The notes under the pieces were generated by a model, which saw nothing but the letters and a program-made list of their open reading frames with translations, was not told the origin of the DNA and ran no database searches. The position numbers and the translations under genes were made by a program. From Hominilimicola fabiformis (GTDB lineage Bacteria; Bacillota; Clostridia; UBA1381), in the NCBI RefSeq assembly GCF_020687385.1, contig NZ_JAJEQM010000010.1:41691-105690 (forward strand): DNA of 64,000 nucleotides, written 5' to 3'. Positions 1 through 7,976 of the stretch are shown here, piece after piece; the stretch's first letter is position 1; each line of letters begins with the position of its first letter.

Positions 1-316
1 AACCTAATGCTTTGAGTTTTTCTTTTGTGAACACCATGCTTTCAATCATTGTGGCTACACCGCCACGTTCATGAAGTTCGCCACCGTCACCATAAAACTC
101 AACATAACGATAAACTGCTTTTTCAAGTTCGTCAATATCAATAATATCTTCCTGCCAATCGGTGATTTTTTCGCCGTTGGCACGAGCCGATACATTCGCC
201 CAACCAAATACCAATCGTTGTTCTTCATATGATTTCTGTACATTGAAACGTGCCTTTACTACCTTTTCAGGTTCATCCCTTGCCTTGTGAATGATGTAAT
301 CATTAAAACTTTTCAA
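1..316 (-). CDS. XkdF-like phage prohead protease, N-terminal part
   Basis: The N-terminal 105 residues of a phage protein that runs off the left edge of the window. The segment with VFGWANVSARANGEKITDWQ followed by EDIIDIDELEKAVYRYV matches the opening of the XkdF-like (peptidase S78-type) serine proteases that lie downstream of portal and MuF genes and process capsid proteins. The start is a TTG at 316, chosen because AGGAGG lies 8 bases upstream and the reading frame is open from there to the edge. Family assignment rests on motif recall. The catalytic residues would lie outside the window. Confidence 0.72.
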   Translation of the reverse strand, partial: MKSFNDYIIHKARDEPEKVVKARFNVQKSYEEQRLVFGWANVSARANGEKITDWQEDIIDIDELEKAVYRYVEFYGDGGELHERGGVATMIESMVFTKEKLKALG

Positions 317-349
317 TTTAATCAGCCTCCTAAAATTTACTTGAAAATA

Positions 350-571
350 TTATGTATTTATTGTAGGTTCATTAAACAAAGGAATCTTTAAAACCAAGTA
401 TGCTAATTCTCCTAATTCTTTACGAATTTCATACTCTGATACAATATTAGTTAAATCAATTTCATTTAGTTTAATTCTCGCACCTGAATAGAATTCATTC
501 TTATCTTCGTGCATTGTAGGTATCATTTCTGGTGTTATAGAAACTTTTAAATTCTTAGCATTTAGTCCCAT
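350..571 (-). CDS. Small phage protein of unknown function
   Basis: A 73-residue protein with a clear AGGAGG ribosome-binding site upstream of its ATG. It has no signal peptide or membrane segment and no motif I recognise. It sits between the MuF head gene cluster and the XkdF-like protease in the late operon, downstream of a terminator hairpin, so it may have its own promoter or depend on read-through. Probably structural or accessory; the function is not known. Confidence 0.55.
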   Translation of the reverse strand: MGLNAKNLKVSITPEMIPTMHEDKNEFYSGARIKLNEIDLTNIVSEYEIRKELGELAYLVLKIPLFNEPTINT

Positions 572-601
572 AATTCTTTACCTCCTTTATTTTTGTGCAA
601 C

Positions 602-634
602 AAAAAAACACGCTGATTTAAAACCAACGTGTTA
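602..634 (-). terminator. Intrinsic terminator inside the late operon
   Basis: Read on the minus strand, an AACACG/CGTGTT stem extended by TTGGTTT/AAATCAG-type pairs with a tiny loop is followed by seven T residues (602-608). It lies after the putative immunity gene and before the 73-residue gene, so it would attenuate late transcription leaving the MuF toxin-immunity pair. Confidence 0.7.
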
Positions 635-658
635 ATTTATAAATTTCATTTTTAAACA

Positions 659-889
659 TTATTCAATTTCAATTTCATCCGCTATATCACTTAATGAACG
701 TCCATCAAAAATGGTATCATTCATTAAATCATCTATATCCGAATATATCTTCACAATGTCATTATAACCCACTTCAAATTTAGTCCTACTCCATGGATTG
801 ATACAACAAGTCTTATTGTCATATTCGAATACCACATCTTGTACAAGCGATAATATTAAATTTTTTATTTCTTCTGAATTTAATTTCAT
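659..889 (-). CDS. Putative immunity protein for the MuF toxin
   Basis: A 76-residue acidic protein with no recognisable domain. Its ATG overlaps the stop of the upstream MuF gene by four bases (ATGA), so the two are translationally coupled. In phage MuF polymorphic toxins the gene directly after the toxin-bearing head protein commonly encodes the cognate immunity protein, and small, acidic, single-domain proteins are typical. The immunity role is inferred from position, size and charge. A plain accessory protein is the alternative. Confidence 0.5.
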   Translation of the reverse strand: MKLNSEEIKNLILSLVQDVVFEYDNKTCCINPWSRTKFEVGYNDIVKIYSDIDDLMNDTIFDGRSLSDIADEIEIE

Positions 890-2427
890 AAAATATCACC
901 ATTGACCTTTCTTTCTGAATCCGTTATGTCTCGAGTTCTTCGTTCTTCCAAAGTTCCGTCTTTCCACTTGTATGTATGAATATGTTCTCCGTTTTTACCA
1001 TATGGATGTTGTTTTGGATTGCCGTGATCCGTAGGATGAATTTGTTTTACCATATATCCGTCTTTGTCATATATTGTACGTTCTATATGTCCATCCGATT
1101 TTTCTAAATCTAACACTGCATATGGCTTTAATTGTCTTGGAACAGAGCCACCTTTTCTATGGTTGGTTGCTATAAATGTTCCATCAGTCGAATATTTATA
1201 GCCACTTCGTTCAGACTTTGTAACTCTATATGCAGCCTTTAATTTGTCCCATTCCTCTTTATTATTATACTTTAATTTTTGGAAATCTTCAAGAGTTTTA
1301 GGGACATTTTCAGTCCCAAGCTGTTTTTTATATTCTGCATATTGCGATTTATCGGCATAATAATTAACACATGCTTTCTTTTCCGCCTCGCTCATACTGT
1401 CCCATTTGTTTGGAACACTCGGTATTTTATTATTGTCACCTGTGAAAAATTCTTCGCCACAACAACAATTTGTATGTACCGGCGGTGCCATTATCTCAGG
1501 ACCGTTATATTTAATATCGGACGGTACATTATATGGTTTATCAAATGGTACTGCCTGTCCGTTCAATGCAACGCAAATCGGGCAAACATTGTCATTGTTT
1601 GATGTTACCCAACGTCTATATACATTCTGCATATATCTATGTTCTATCGCCCATTGTATGTACGCTCTGGTTGCCTGATTATGTGCTGTAACAATTTCAG
1701 TTCGTGCTATATCTTTTGCCCGTTTGGTCCGTTGTTTGTCTGCCATCCGTCTTGCCGCCTTTGCAGCTCTGCTGTTAATTTCATAATCAGTTAATTTAGG
1801 ATTATTCTCACGCAGAGTATTCCGCATATTTTCATAATAGCGGGTATTCTGATTAAGCTGTCGCTCTGTTAATCCTACCGTATCTTTTATTCTACGGGCG
1901 GCAAAATACGGTGTATCACCTTGTTGTAATGCAGTATTTATAATGCTTTTAACATTTTCTCTCTGTGTATCATTGATATTTGCAATAAGATTACCCGCTC
2001 TTTCATCACACCATTTGGTGTAAAATGCAGAATAATCAAACTGACTATCTTCATTATTTTCGTTATCATCATCTGATATTTCGGTATTGATACTTATCAA
2101 GTCTTTATTATCTTCATATGCGGTTTCAAATCTTTCTTCGCCAATATGCTCTAAGGTTGGTGTCAATGTTTCATTTTCAAAATCACGCAGATTGGAATCA
2201 AACGGTGCATGTACATCTTCTACGCTCTCATTACCGCTCATGACTTCATCTGCTGTTTCTTCATCTATGTTATAGTCATCCCATAAAAATAATAATGCCA
2301 ATGTTATCGGAGTTTCGTATTTATTCAACATATTACGAATACGTTGTAGCGCATTTTCACCTTTTTTACTTCTATCGGGTTTGCGTATTTTTTCAAATAT
2401 TCTCCTTGCTTTTCTGAATGTAAACAT
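886..2427 (-). CDS. MuF minor head protein with C-terminal toxin-like domain
   Basis: A 513-residue SPP1 gp7/Mu gpF-type head morphogenesis protein. The N-terminal 130 residues are variable and acidic. The MuF core (about 140-345) has the typical TEIVTAHNQA segment and paired zinc-type motifs NVCPICVALNGQ and VHTNCCCGEEFF. A clostridial-phage linker (YADKSQYAEYKKQLG) follows at about 355-405. The last ~105 residues are unlike head proteins: a Gly/Lys region and a histidine-rich block (QIHPTDHGNPKQHPYGKN, then HIHTYKW) that looks like a toxin or nuclease module. This is the layout of MuF polymorphic toxins. The toxin class is not identified. Confidence 0.82.
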   Translation of the reverse strand: MFTFRKARRIFEKIRKPDRSKKGENALQRIRNMLNKYETPITLALLFLWDDYNIDEETADEVMSGNESVEDVHAPFDSNLRDFENETLTPTLEHIGEERFETAYEDNKDLISINTEISDDDNENNEDSQFDYSAFYTKWCDERAGNLIANINDTQRENVKSIINTALQQGDTPYFAARRIKDTVGLTERQLNQNTRYYENMRNTLRENNPKLTDYEINSRAAKAARRMADKQRTKRAKDIARTEIVTAHNQATRAYIQWAIEHRYMQNVYRRWVTSNNDNVCPICVALNGQAVPFDKPYNVPSDIKYNGPEIMAPPVHTNCCCGEEFFTGDNNKIPSVPNKWDSMSEAEKKACVNYYADKSQYAEYKKQLGTENVPKTLEDFQKLKYNNKEEWDKLKAAYRVTKSERSGYKYSTDGTFIATNHRKGGSVPRQLKPYAVLDLEKSDGHIERTIYDKDGYMVKQIHPTDHGNPKQHPYGKNGEHIHTYKWKDGTLEERRTRDITDSERKVNGDIL

Positions 2428-2436
2428 ATATTTATA

Positions 2437-3732
2437 TTATTCCTCTTTGAATTCGCTCTTTTCGGGTGATGTTCCGCCATTACCGGAGTAATCTGCACGT
2501 TCCGGCAGCTTTGCGGCGTCACGAAGATAATCTTCAAGTTGTTCATCGGGCGAAATAAACCCTGCACTTGAAACTTTCTGAATAAAGTCACCAAGTTCAC
2601 TTATATTTCTATTTTCAATTTCGCCATGTATTATCTTTGGATAATCCGTAATATCTTTAAATGTATCACCATTCATATCTATTAAATCGGGGATAGCTTT
2701 GTTGTTAAACACTTCCGCTATCATATCAAGATACGCACCTATTGCCACAGAAAACATCTGTGACTTATCACTGCCGAGATTATATGTTCCTGTACTCTGA
2801 TGTCCCAACATTATAAAATCAGCTAAGACCGTCATTGCAATTCGTGTATCATATCTTTCAATAATAGCGTTTGTATCAAAATTACGCTTTCCGCCGCTTG
2901 TAAGTAATTCCAGCTTCCAGCCTTCAAGCTTTACAACTCCCTCCAATGAATCGCGACGTATACTTTTAACATATCGTTCCGCTTCACGTCTTGCACTGAC
3001 CATGTTTTTATCATCATTATCCCATATATCAACACCTTCAGGCGCGGTCATTACAGGTAAACCTGCCAAATCACGTTCAATTCCTATACCCTCAATTTCT
3101 TGTATTCGCTTTTTAAAGTACCAAGAGCGGTACGAATTACGCAATATACTGCGTCCTTCGGGGTTTCCTTTACTGCTTTTCGTACGGAATAGCAATAATT
3201 TATTTGCAGGAATTGTGATTAAATCAAACTTCGGCGGTGGCATTTGCGTTAATCCCAACAGATTATCATTATCATCATATTCCCATCTGTACAAAGTTTC
3301 CTGTGAACGTATCGGTAACTTCTGCCACCCTATTCGACCGTCATTATATTTACTGTTCAGACGAATATCTTTTTTACGTCCCATTCGACGCTTATATACA
3401 ATTTCGTGAGCACTCCATCCGTATGTCAACATAGACAATATTTCTGATATTGTGTCAATCCACGTTTCAGTCATATCATTCATACATTGCCACACAAAAT
3501 CAGCCGCTTCCTCATCCGCTGGAGTATTGCCGCCCGGTTGAGTGTCCCATGAACAACCTCGTATTAGCATATCAACCGCAAATAAAATAGCTCCAACTAC
3601 ATCATCATTGTCAGCCATTTCACGATATGTTTCTATACCCTTTTTTCCTTGCAGTTCCGGTAAGAATTCCTCGTAAAAAATTCCGCCTGTACGCTTTTGA
3701 CCTGCACGACCAAATTCTTTCATGTAACCCAT
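2437..3732 (-). CDS. Phage portal protein, DUF935 (Mu gp29-like) type
   Basis: A 431-residue portal subunit that would form the dodecameric DNA-entry ring at the capsid vertex. The segments MLTYGWSAHEIVYKRR, SKGNPEGRSILRNSYRSWYFKKR and LADFIMLGHQSTGTYNLGSDKSQ are typical of the DUF935 portal family. Length is close to the family norm. It follows the large terminase by 7 bases and precedes the MuF protein, the standard packaging order. AGGTGACTGAAAT precedes the ATG. Confidence 0.9.
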   Translation of the reverse strand: MGYMKEFGRAGQKRTGGIFYEEFLPELQGKKGIETYREMADNDDVVGAILFAVDMLIRGCSWDTQPGGNTPADEEAADFVWQCMNDMTETWIDTISEILSMLTYGWSAHEIVYKRRMGRKKDIRLNSKYNDGRIGWQKLPIRSQETLYRWEYDDNDNLLGLTQMPPPKFDLITIPANKLLLFRTKSSKGNPEGRSILRNSYRSWYFKKRIQEIEGIGIERDLAGLPVMTAPEGVDIWDNDDKNMVSARREAERYVKSIRRDSLEGVVKLEGWKLELLTSGGKRNFDTNAIIERYDTRIAMTVLADFIMLGHQSTGTYNLGSDKSQMFSVAIGAYLDMIAEVFNNKAIPDLIDMNGDTFKDITDYPKIIHGEIENRNISELGDFIQKVSSAGFISPDEQLEDYLRDAAKLPERADYSGNGGTSPEKSEFKEE

Positions 3733-3739
3733 ATTTCAG

Positions 3740-5203
3740 TCACCTCATCATCCATTCGCTTTCTTTTTTCAGACCGTCACTGATATTTGGCATACTGCCT
3801 GTGTATTTCTTTATCTTTCCAAGATATACCGATAATGCGGCGGCATCTCCTCTGTCGGGTGATTTTAATCCACGCTTTTTCATTTCGTCTTTGCCCTCAA
3901 TCTCAATCTTTCCGTTTGAAGCTATTCTATATTTTCGTGTTGAAAGCTGTGCTACTGTATCAGCGTCATCTTCCACTTCAATTTCTTTATGTTCGATTAA
4001 TTCTTTCAGGCACGCCCACATATGTGTTGTAAGGTCATTATAATACTCTGCCGCCTCTTTACCTGCCTTTGTATCAGTTTCAATTTTTTCAGCAGCATTA
4101 ATAGGAACAACGGCTAATCTATATAGCTGTTGTTCCTTTTTGACTTCTTTTAATCTATCCGTCACGCCGCCGCCTAAGCCCGTATCATCAATGTTGACAT
4201 ATATTTTCCCTCTGTATTCGGGAAATTCATTGATTGTTTTTTTATATATTCTTATAACGTCACCAGCAGTCGCCATCAAATCTTGACCTTTACGCTCGGC
4301 CATGATTTTTAATCTTCCTTGCGCATTACGATATATAATAGTTTCGTCATTTCCGAAACGAGCTATATCTACACCTAATATAATATAGGGTAATTTATTG
4401 TTGTCGGGAAGTTCATACAACTTACTGCTGCACTGTTCAATTATAGAGAGCGGTATAAATACATCATCTTCTTGTGTCGGGAATTCACCATATACACGAA
4501 CACGAACAACATTGCTGTCCTTGCCGTATTTCTTTTTCAGGTTTTCTATATTTTTTTTATTTACCCTCGCCACATTCTCGGAATTGACCGTATGACATTT
4601 ATATAATGCTCTGTCTACCGTGTGGCTGTCATAAAACACGCCAGAAGTCTTTGTCGGATTTCCTAACATCAATAACTTGTTATTTTCACCTGACAATGTA
4701 CCAAGTATAGCTTCCATAATGGTGTCCGCAACACCTGAAGCCTCGTCTACTATGAACAACATATTATCTTCGTGAAAACCTTGCATATTTTCGGGTTTTG
4801 TTGCCGTTTTCGCCACCGCAAACCACCGCTTATCGTGACCTTTCATATAAACATATGTCTTGGTCCATTTCAATATTTTTTTCAGCACAGGGCTTTTTTC
4901 TTGCCATTTTGCAACTTCGGACCACAATACATCATTCAGTTGTTGTTTGGTCGGAGCCGTTGCAACTATTCTCGGGTATGAAAAGCAACTCAAAAACCAC
5001 AATAGGATTATTGCCGTTATTGCTGTCTTTCCCACACCCTGCCCCGATTTTACGGTAATACGATTATCGGTAACTATATCGCAAAACACATCATCTTGCC
5101 ATTTGTCCGGTATGAATTTGAACATTTCCCATGCAAACAATTTTATGTTTTTCCTGTAAAGAGGAATACGCTTTTGAAATATCTCAAGCGTTTTAGTCAT
5201 CAT
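3740..5203 (-). CDS. terL: Phage terminase large subunit
   Basis: The ATPase/nuclease motor that packages DNA into the prohead. A Walker A motif SGQGVGKT lies at about residues 55-62, Walker B as LFIVDEASG near 151-159, and the RNase H-like nuclease half starts with ILGVDIARFGNDET and continues with NIDDTGLGGG. Upstream GTG and ATG codons are in frame. The ATG at 5203, or the adjacent one at 5200, is placed best behind the purine-rich site. The gene overlaps the end of the small subunit gene. Confidence 0.93.
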   Translation of the reverse strand: MMTKTLEIFQKRIPLYRKNIKLFAWEMFKFIPDKWQDDVFCDIVTDNRITVKSGQGVGKTAITAIILLWFLSCFSYPRIVATAPTKQQLNDVLWSEVAKWQEKSPVLKKILKWTKTYVYMKGHDKRWFAVAKTATKPENMQGFHEDNMLFIVDEASGVADTIMEAILGTLSGENNKLLMLGNPTKTSGVFYDSHTVDRALYKCHTVNSENVARVNKKNIENLKKKYGKDSNVVRVRVYGEFPTQEDDVFIPLSIIEQCSSKLYELPDNNKLPYIILGVDIARFGNDETIIYRNAQGRLKIMAERKGQDLMATAGDVIRIYKKTINEFPEYRGKIYVNIDDTGLGGGVTDRLKEVKKEQQLYRLAVVPINAAEKIETDTKAGKEAAEYYNDLTTHMWACLKELIEHKEIEVEDDADTVAQLSTRKYRIASNGKIEIEGKDEMKKRGLKSPDRGDAAALSVYLGKIKKYTGSMPNISDGLKKESEWMMR

Positions 5204-5909
5204 CCTCACACCCCTCTACTGCTTTTATCCAATCATCTATTAATTCACTGTCACCGTCCGTTGCCTTTCCTGCTCGAATTTTAGCCAATGATTCAAGTGT
5301 TTTGATTTTCAACTTTTGCACCCGAGTCAATTCGGATTCTATTATTTGCATTTGTTCTACTGCATCAACCTTTGTTTGTTGTGCCGTAACCGTTTGATGT
5401 TGTTTGCTACTGACACATTTTCCGAATGCGTTACTTTCTTTAGTCAACACCCGTATATCTTCTTTCAAAATCATTCCATCAGGCGAATTTTTCAACAATT
5501 CATTATATCGTGCCAATAATGCCATATAACGCCGCTCTCGCAAAGTAGCCAATTTCAATGTTTCAATTAACATAAATTCTTCATCTGTCGGCATATCTGC
5601 CATCATTGCACGTTCTTCATCACTGATATTCTTCCAATATTCACTGGCATAGGTTGCATTTTTCAATGCATTGTTATTACCTATCTGACCACCTCTATGA
5701 CGTGTTTCTGATTTATCCGAACGTTCGCTTTTATTATCCGAACGCTCGTTTTGTTTTTTTTTAGAATTTCCATCCCAATGGTATGTACTTTTCCATCTTC
5801 GGACAGTACCCGGCGGCACGTCAAGTTTTCTTGCTATATCCACGAGTTTCATACCGTCATGATACATAGCCTCTGCTTTCGCTGCTTTTTCATTAGGCAC
5901 TCGTGCCAC
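5193..5909 (-). CDS. terS: Phage terminase small subunit
   Basis: The DNA-recognition subunit of the packaging motor. An N-terminal helix-turn-helix (MYHDGMKLVDIARKLDVPPG followed by TVRRWKSTYHW) is characteristic of PhBC6A51-like small terminases. A KSERSD-rich linker and a helical C-terminus follow. I place the start at the GTG at 5909 because GGGAGG lies 8 bases upstream; the in-frame GTG at 5918 falls directly on that site. It overlaps terL by 11 bases. The packaging-initiation site is often within or near this gene, but I could not pick it out. Confidence 0.87.
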   Translation of the reverse strand: MARVPNEKAAKAEAMYHDGMKLVDIARKLDVPPGTVRRWKSTYHWDGNSKKKQNERSDNKSERSDKSETRHRGGQIGNNNALKNATYASEYWKNISDEERAMMADMPTDEEFMLIETLKLATLRERRYMALLARYNELLKNSPDGMILKEDIRVLTKESNAFGKCVSSKQHQTVTAQQTKVDAVEQMQIIESELTRVQKLKIKTLESLAKIRAGKATDGDSELIDDWIKAVEGCEDDD

Positions 5910-5936
5910 CTTAGACACCTCCCTATAATTCGTTCC

Positions 5937-6554
5937 TTAATTTTTGCATTTTCTTCGTCTTGTGAAGAAATAAAAAAACGGCGTATCTAATGCCGCTAAA
6001 ATCAATTTAATTAAGTATTGAGCAAATATCATAAGTATTATATTATCAACTACACCGTAAAAAGCTATAGCTATGAAGATAACAGTATCTATAAGTTGAC
6101 TGCTCATTGTACTTGCATTGTTTCTTAACCATTTATACTTTCCGTTCGTCTTATTCTTTAACCAATGAAATGAAATAACATCCATTGTCTGACTTACTGC
6201 AAATGCTCCAAGGCTTGCGAACGTCATTCTTGTTCCTTGATTTAATACTGCTGTCAAACACTCTTGCAAATGAGTTGTTTGCGATAATGTCGGTATTTTC
6301 AATGATAAATACCCTAATATCAAAAAGCCGATTTGAACAATTATACCTACTTTAACGCAATCGTTCGCCTCTTTCTTTCCCCATATTTCACCGATAATAT
6401 CAGTTGTCAAGAATGTGAGTGGATATGTTACTATCGCACCCGCAACGGTTAATCCTAAGACGCTTATAAGCTTACCACCGAATAAGTTGGACGTTATAAG
6501 CCCTAAGCAAAATATTCCTGTTAATAGTGTTAAATTAAATGTATTCTTTTTCAT
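5937..6554 (-). CDS. Queuosine-precursor transporter family (YhhQ/VUT) membrane protein
   Basis: A 205-residue integral membrane protein with about six hydrophobic segments. The block LGLITSNLFGGKLISVLGLT, the TYPLTFLTTDIIGEIWGKKEA signature and the NNASTMSSQLIDTVIFI segment match the YhhQ/QPTR family, known to import preQ0 or preQ1 for queuosine synthesis. The start at 6554 follows GGAGTGAATTGATT. It begins two bases after the stop of the DpdA-like gene, so both are made from one message. A phage would need it only if it consumes a 7-deazaguanine base, which supports the modification role of its neighbour. I infer substrate from the family. Confidence 0.85.
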   Translation of the reverse strand: MKKNTFNLTLLTGIFCLGLITSNLFGGKLISVLGLTVAGAIVTYPLTFLTTDIIGEIWGKKEANDCVKVGIIVQIGFLILGYLSLKIPTLSQTTHLQECLTAVLNQGTRMTFASLGAFAVSQTMDVISFHWLKNKTNGKYKWLRNNASTMSSQLIDTVIFIAIAFYGVVDNIILMIFAQYLIKLILAALDTPFFYFFTRRRKCKN

Positions 6555-6556
6555 AA

Positions 6557-7315
6557 TCAATTCACTCCATCCATATATTTTTGAAATTTTGTCCACTCTA
6601 TCATATTATGAGCTACCAACTTCGGCAAATCTACTTTATGCCCTTTTTTCTCTAACTGCCGAGTTTTCATATACCCATTTTTGAAAAAGTGTATTTGTTG
6701 TCCTCTTGTGGCCGACACTACCCAGCTTGCGCTGTCTACACTGTAAAACTTGTAATTTTTCAATTCTCGTGTTTTCGTGAAACCTAAGCCATGTACCTTT
6801 ACACCACAATAATACGCATATTCAACCAATCGTCGTATCAATTCATATTCCTGCTTCTTTACATGGAATACTAATCCGCCTATCGCTATATATGAGTATT
6901 TTTTGCACATCCGTTTCCAGTATTCAACGCCCCTGCCTTTATGCCACACAGGAATACATTGATAACCTATTGCGCTCTCCATCTTGTTCCGCCAAAACTC
7001 AACGCGATCAAGACCAAAAATATTATCAACATCGATTTCAAAATAATGTTTGATTTTATAATTGATTATGAATTTTATATATTTGTCAATATAACTATCC
7101 ATTTGCGACAATGTCACCTTTGCACCGTTCATATATGAAAACGCTCCGCTATCAAGTAAAAAATTATCATTTCCTACAATGCTCATAGCCTCAAGACATG
7201 ATTTTTCACCATTGAAAAATGTTTCAAGTATATATCTCGGCCGACATATTTTAACCGTCTTATCCCTTAATTCCTTTGACATACCCGACCCGGTGGACGC
7301 AAGAAATACTCTCAT
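6557..7315 (-). CDS. DpdA-like TGT-fold DNA base transglycosylase
   Basis: A 252-residue protein related to tRNA-guanine transglycosylase but lacking its zinc-binding tail. FLLDSGAFSYMNG (Asp55) aligns with the TDSGGF general-base motif, YIAIGGL (143-148) with the substrate-pocket GGLA motif, VHGLGFT (174-180) with the MGVGTP turn, and YSVDSASW (Asp194) with the nucleophile position. These are hallmarks of DpdA proteins, which swap guanine in DNA for a 7-deazaguanine. The start overlaps the ParB-like gene by 4 bases (ATGA), and a queuosine-precursor transporter follows. Role: modification of phage DNA that blocks restriction. A tRNA substrate is the alternative but less likely. Confidence 0.82.
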   Translation of the reverse strand: MRVFLASTGSGMSKELRDKTVKICRPRYILETFFNGEKSCLEAMSIVGNDNFLLDSGAFSYMNGAKVTLSQMDSYIDKYIKFIINYKIKHYFEIDVDNIFGLDRVEFWRNKMESAIGYQCIPVWHKGRGVEYWKRMCKKYSYIAIGGLVFHVKKQEYELIRRLVEYAYYCGVKVHGLGFTKTRELKNYKFYSVDSASWVVSATRGQQIHFFKNGYMKTRQLEKKGHKVDLPKLVAHNMIEWTKFQKYMDGVN

Positions 7316-7794
7316 ATTTCAAACACCTCGCCGCATTTAGGGCACGTTGTTGTCTTATTATGATGTTCCCTCACTATTTCCGTATCCTTTAAAAAATCAT
7401 CATCGGAAACATTTAATTCTACATCATCTAATTCTGGGAAATTATACAGTCCAATGTCTATGTCAATAGCCTTTAGTTCTTCCTGCAGCTTTTCAAAATC
7501 CCATGTTGCAAATTCAGATGTTTTATTTTCAATCAATCGAAATGCTTTTATTTGCTCATCTGTGAGTTTATCTGCTATAATACATGGTACTTTGTCAAGT
7601 TGTAACAGTTTAGACGCTTTTAAACGGGTTTCTCCCGCTATAATCATGTCATTCGTATCAATTACTATTGGCACTAAAAAACCGAACTCTTTAATTGATT
7701 CTGCCACTTTTTCAACCGCATTTTCATTGTGTCTTGGATTGTTTTCATAACATTTTAATGCACTGACACTGCGCATAACTATCGTACTTTCCAT
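7312..7794 (-). CDS. ParB-domain protein with C-terminal zinc ribbon, DpdA partner
   Basis: A 160-residue protein with an N-terminal ParB/sulfiredoxin fold (ENNPRHNENAVEKVAESIKE, the GETRLKAS nucleotide-binding motif, then ENKTSEFATWD) and a terminal CPKCGEVFEI half-ribbon. It has no DNA-binding helix-turn-helix or methylase domain. In Dpd modification clusters DpdB is a ParB/DndB-like ATPase that acts with DpdA, so this protein may supply that step here. The ATG at 7794 is preferred because AGGAGG lies 7 bases upstream. The ribosome-binding site is sequestered in a hairpin (see leader). Confidence 0.78.
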   Translation of the reverse strand: MESTIVMRSVSALKCYENNPRHNENAVEKVAESIKEFGFLVPIVIDTNDMIIAGETRLKASKLLQLDKVPCIIADKLTDEQIKAFRLIENKTSEFATWDFEKLQEELKAIDIDIGLYNFPELDDVELNVSDDDFLKDTEIVREHHNKTTTCPKCGEVFEI

Positions 7795-7800
7795 ATACAT

Positions 7801-7856
7801 CCTCCTAATTTTATAAATGTGTTAGGAGGGAGCATACATTTCTAATTCTCCTTTCC
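7801..7856 (-). promoter_or_regulatory. Five-codon leader frame and RBS-masking hairpin before the modification cassette
   Basis: On the minus strand a strong GGAAAGGAG site precedes a mini-frame, MYAPS-stop, at 7839-7822. Its last codons and stop (CCTCCTAA, 7829-7822) are exactly complementary to TTAGGAGG (7808-7801), which holds the ribosome-binding site of the ParB-like gene; the loop is 13 bases. Translation of the mini-frame would open the hairpin, which suggests translational control. Function is inferred from geometry. Confidence 0.5.
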
Positions 7857-7863
7857 GACAATA

Positions 7864-7906
7864 AAAAAAGTCCATTTATTCGCAAATTGAATAAATGGAC
7901 TTTTTT
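7864..7906 (-). terminator. Bidirectional intrinsic terminator upstream of the cassette
   Basis: A perfect 18-base-pair inverted repeat with a 7-base loop, with six or more T residues on both strands. It lies between the late regulator gene and the ParB-like gene, inside the transcript expected from the promoter at 7933-7961, so it could act as an attenuator or a target of antitermination. Confidence 0.85.
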
Positions 7907-7932
7907 AATTATTTTAGAATTTTACTAATACT

Positions 7933-7961
7933 ATTTTATCATATCCATATAGCCACGTCAA
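7933..7961 (-). promoter_or_regulatory. Candidate promoter of the modification and packaging genes
   Basis: On the minus strand TTGACG, a 17-base spacer and TAAAAT match the housekeeping consensus at 10 of 12 positions. It starts at the stop codon of the ArpU-like regulator and reads into the terminator and the ParB-DpdA-transporter-terminase operon. It is a plausible late promoter. Confidence 0.55.
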
Positions 7962-7976
7962 TGCCCTGTTTGTGCC

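Noticed and set aside
1279..1678. Open frames of 90-140 codons on the plus strand opposite the MuF, portal and terminase genes.
   Set aside because: They lie wholly inside well-supported minus-strand genes, have no ribosome-binding sites and low-complexity composition.
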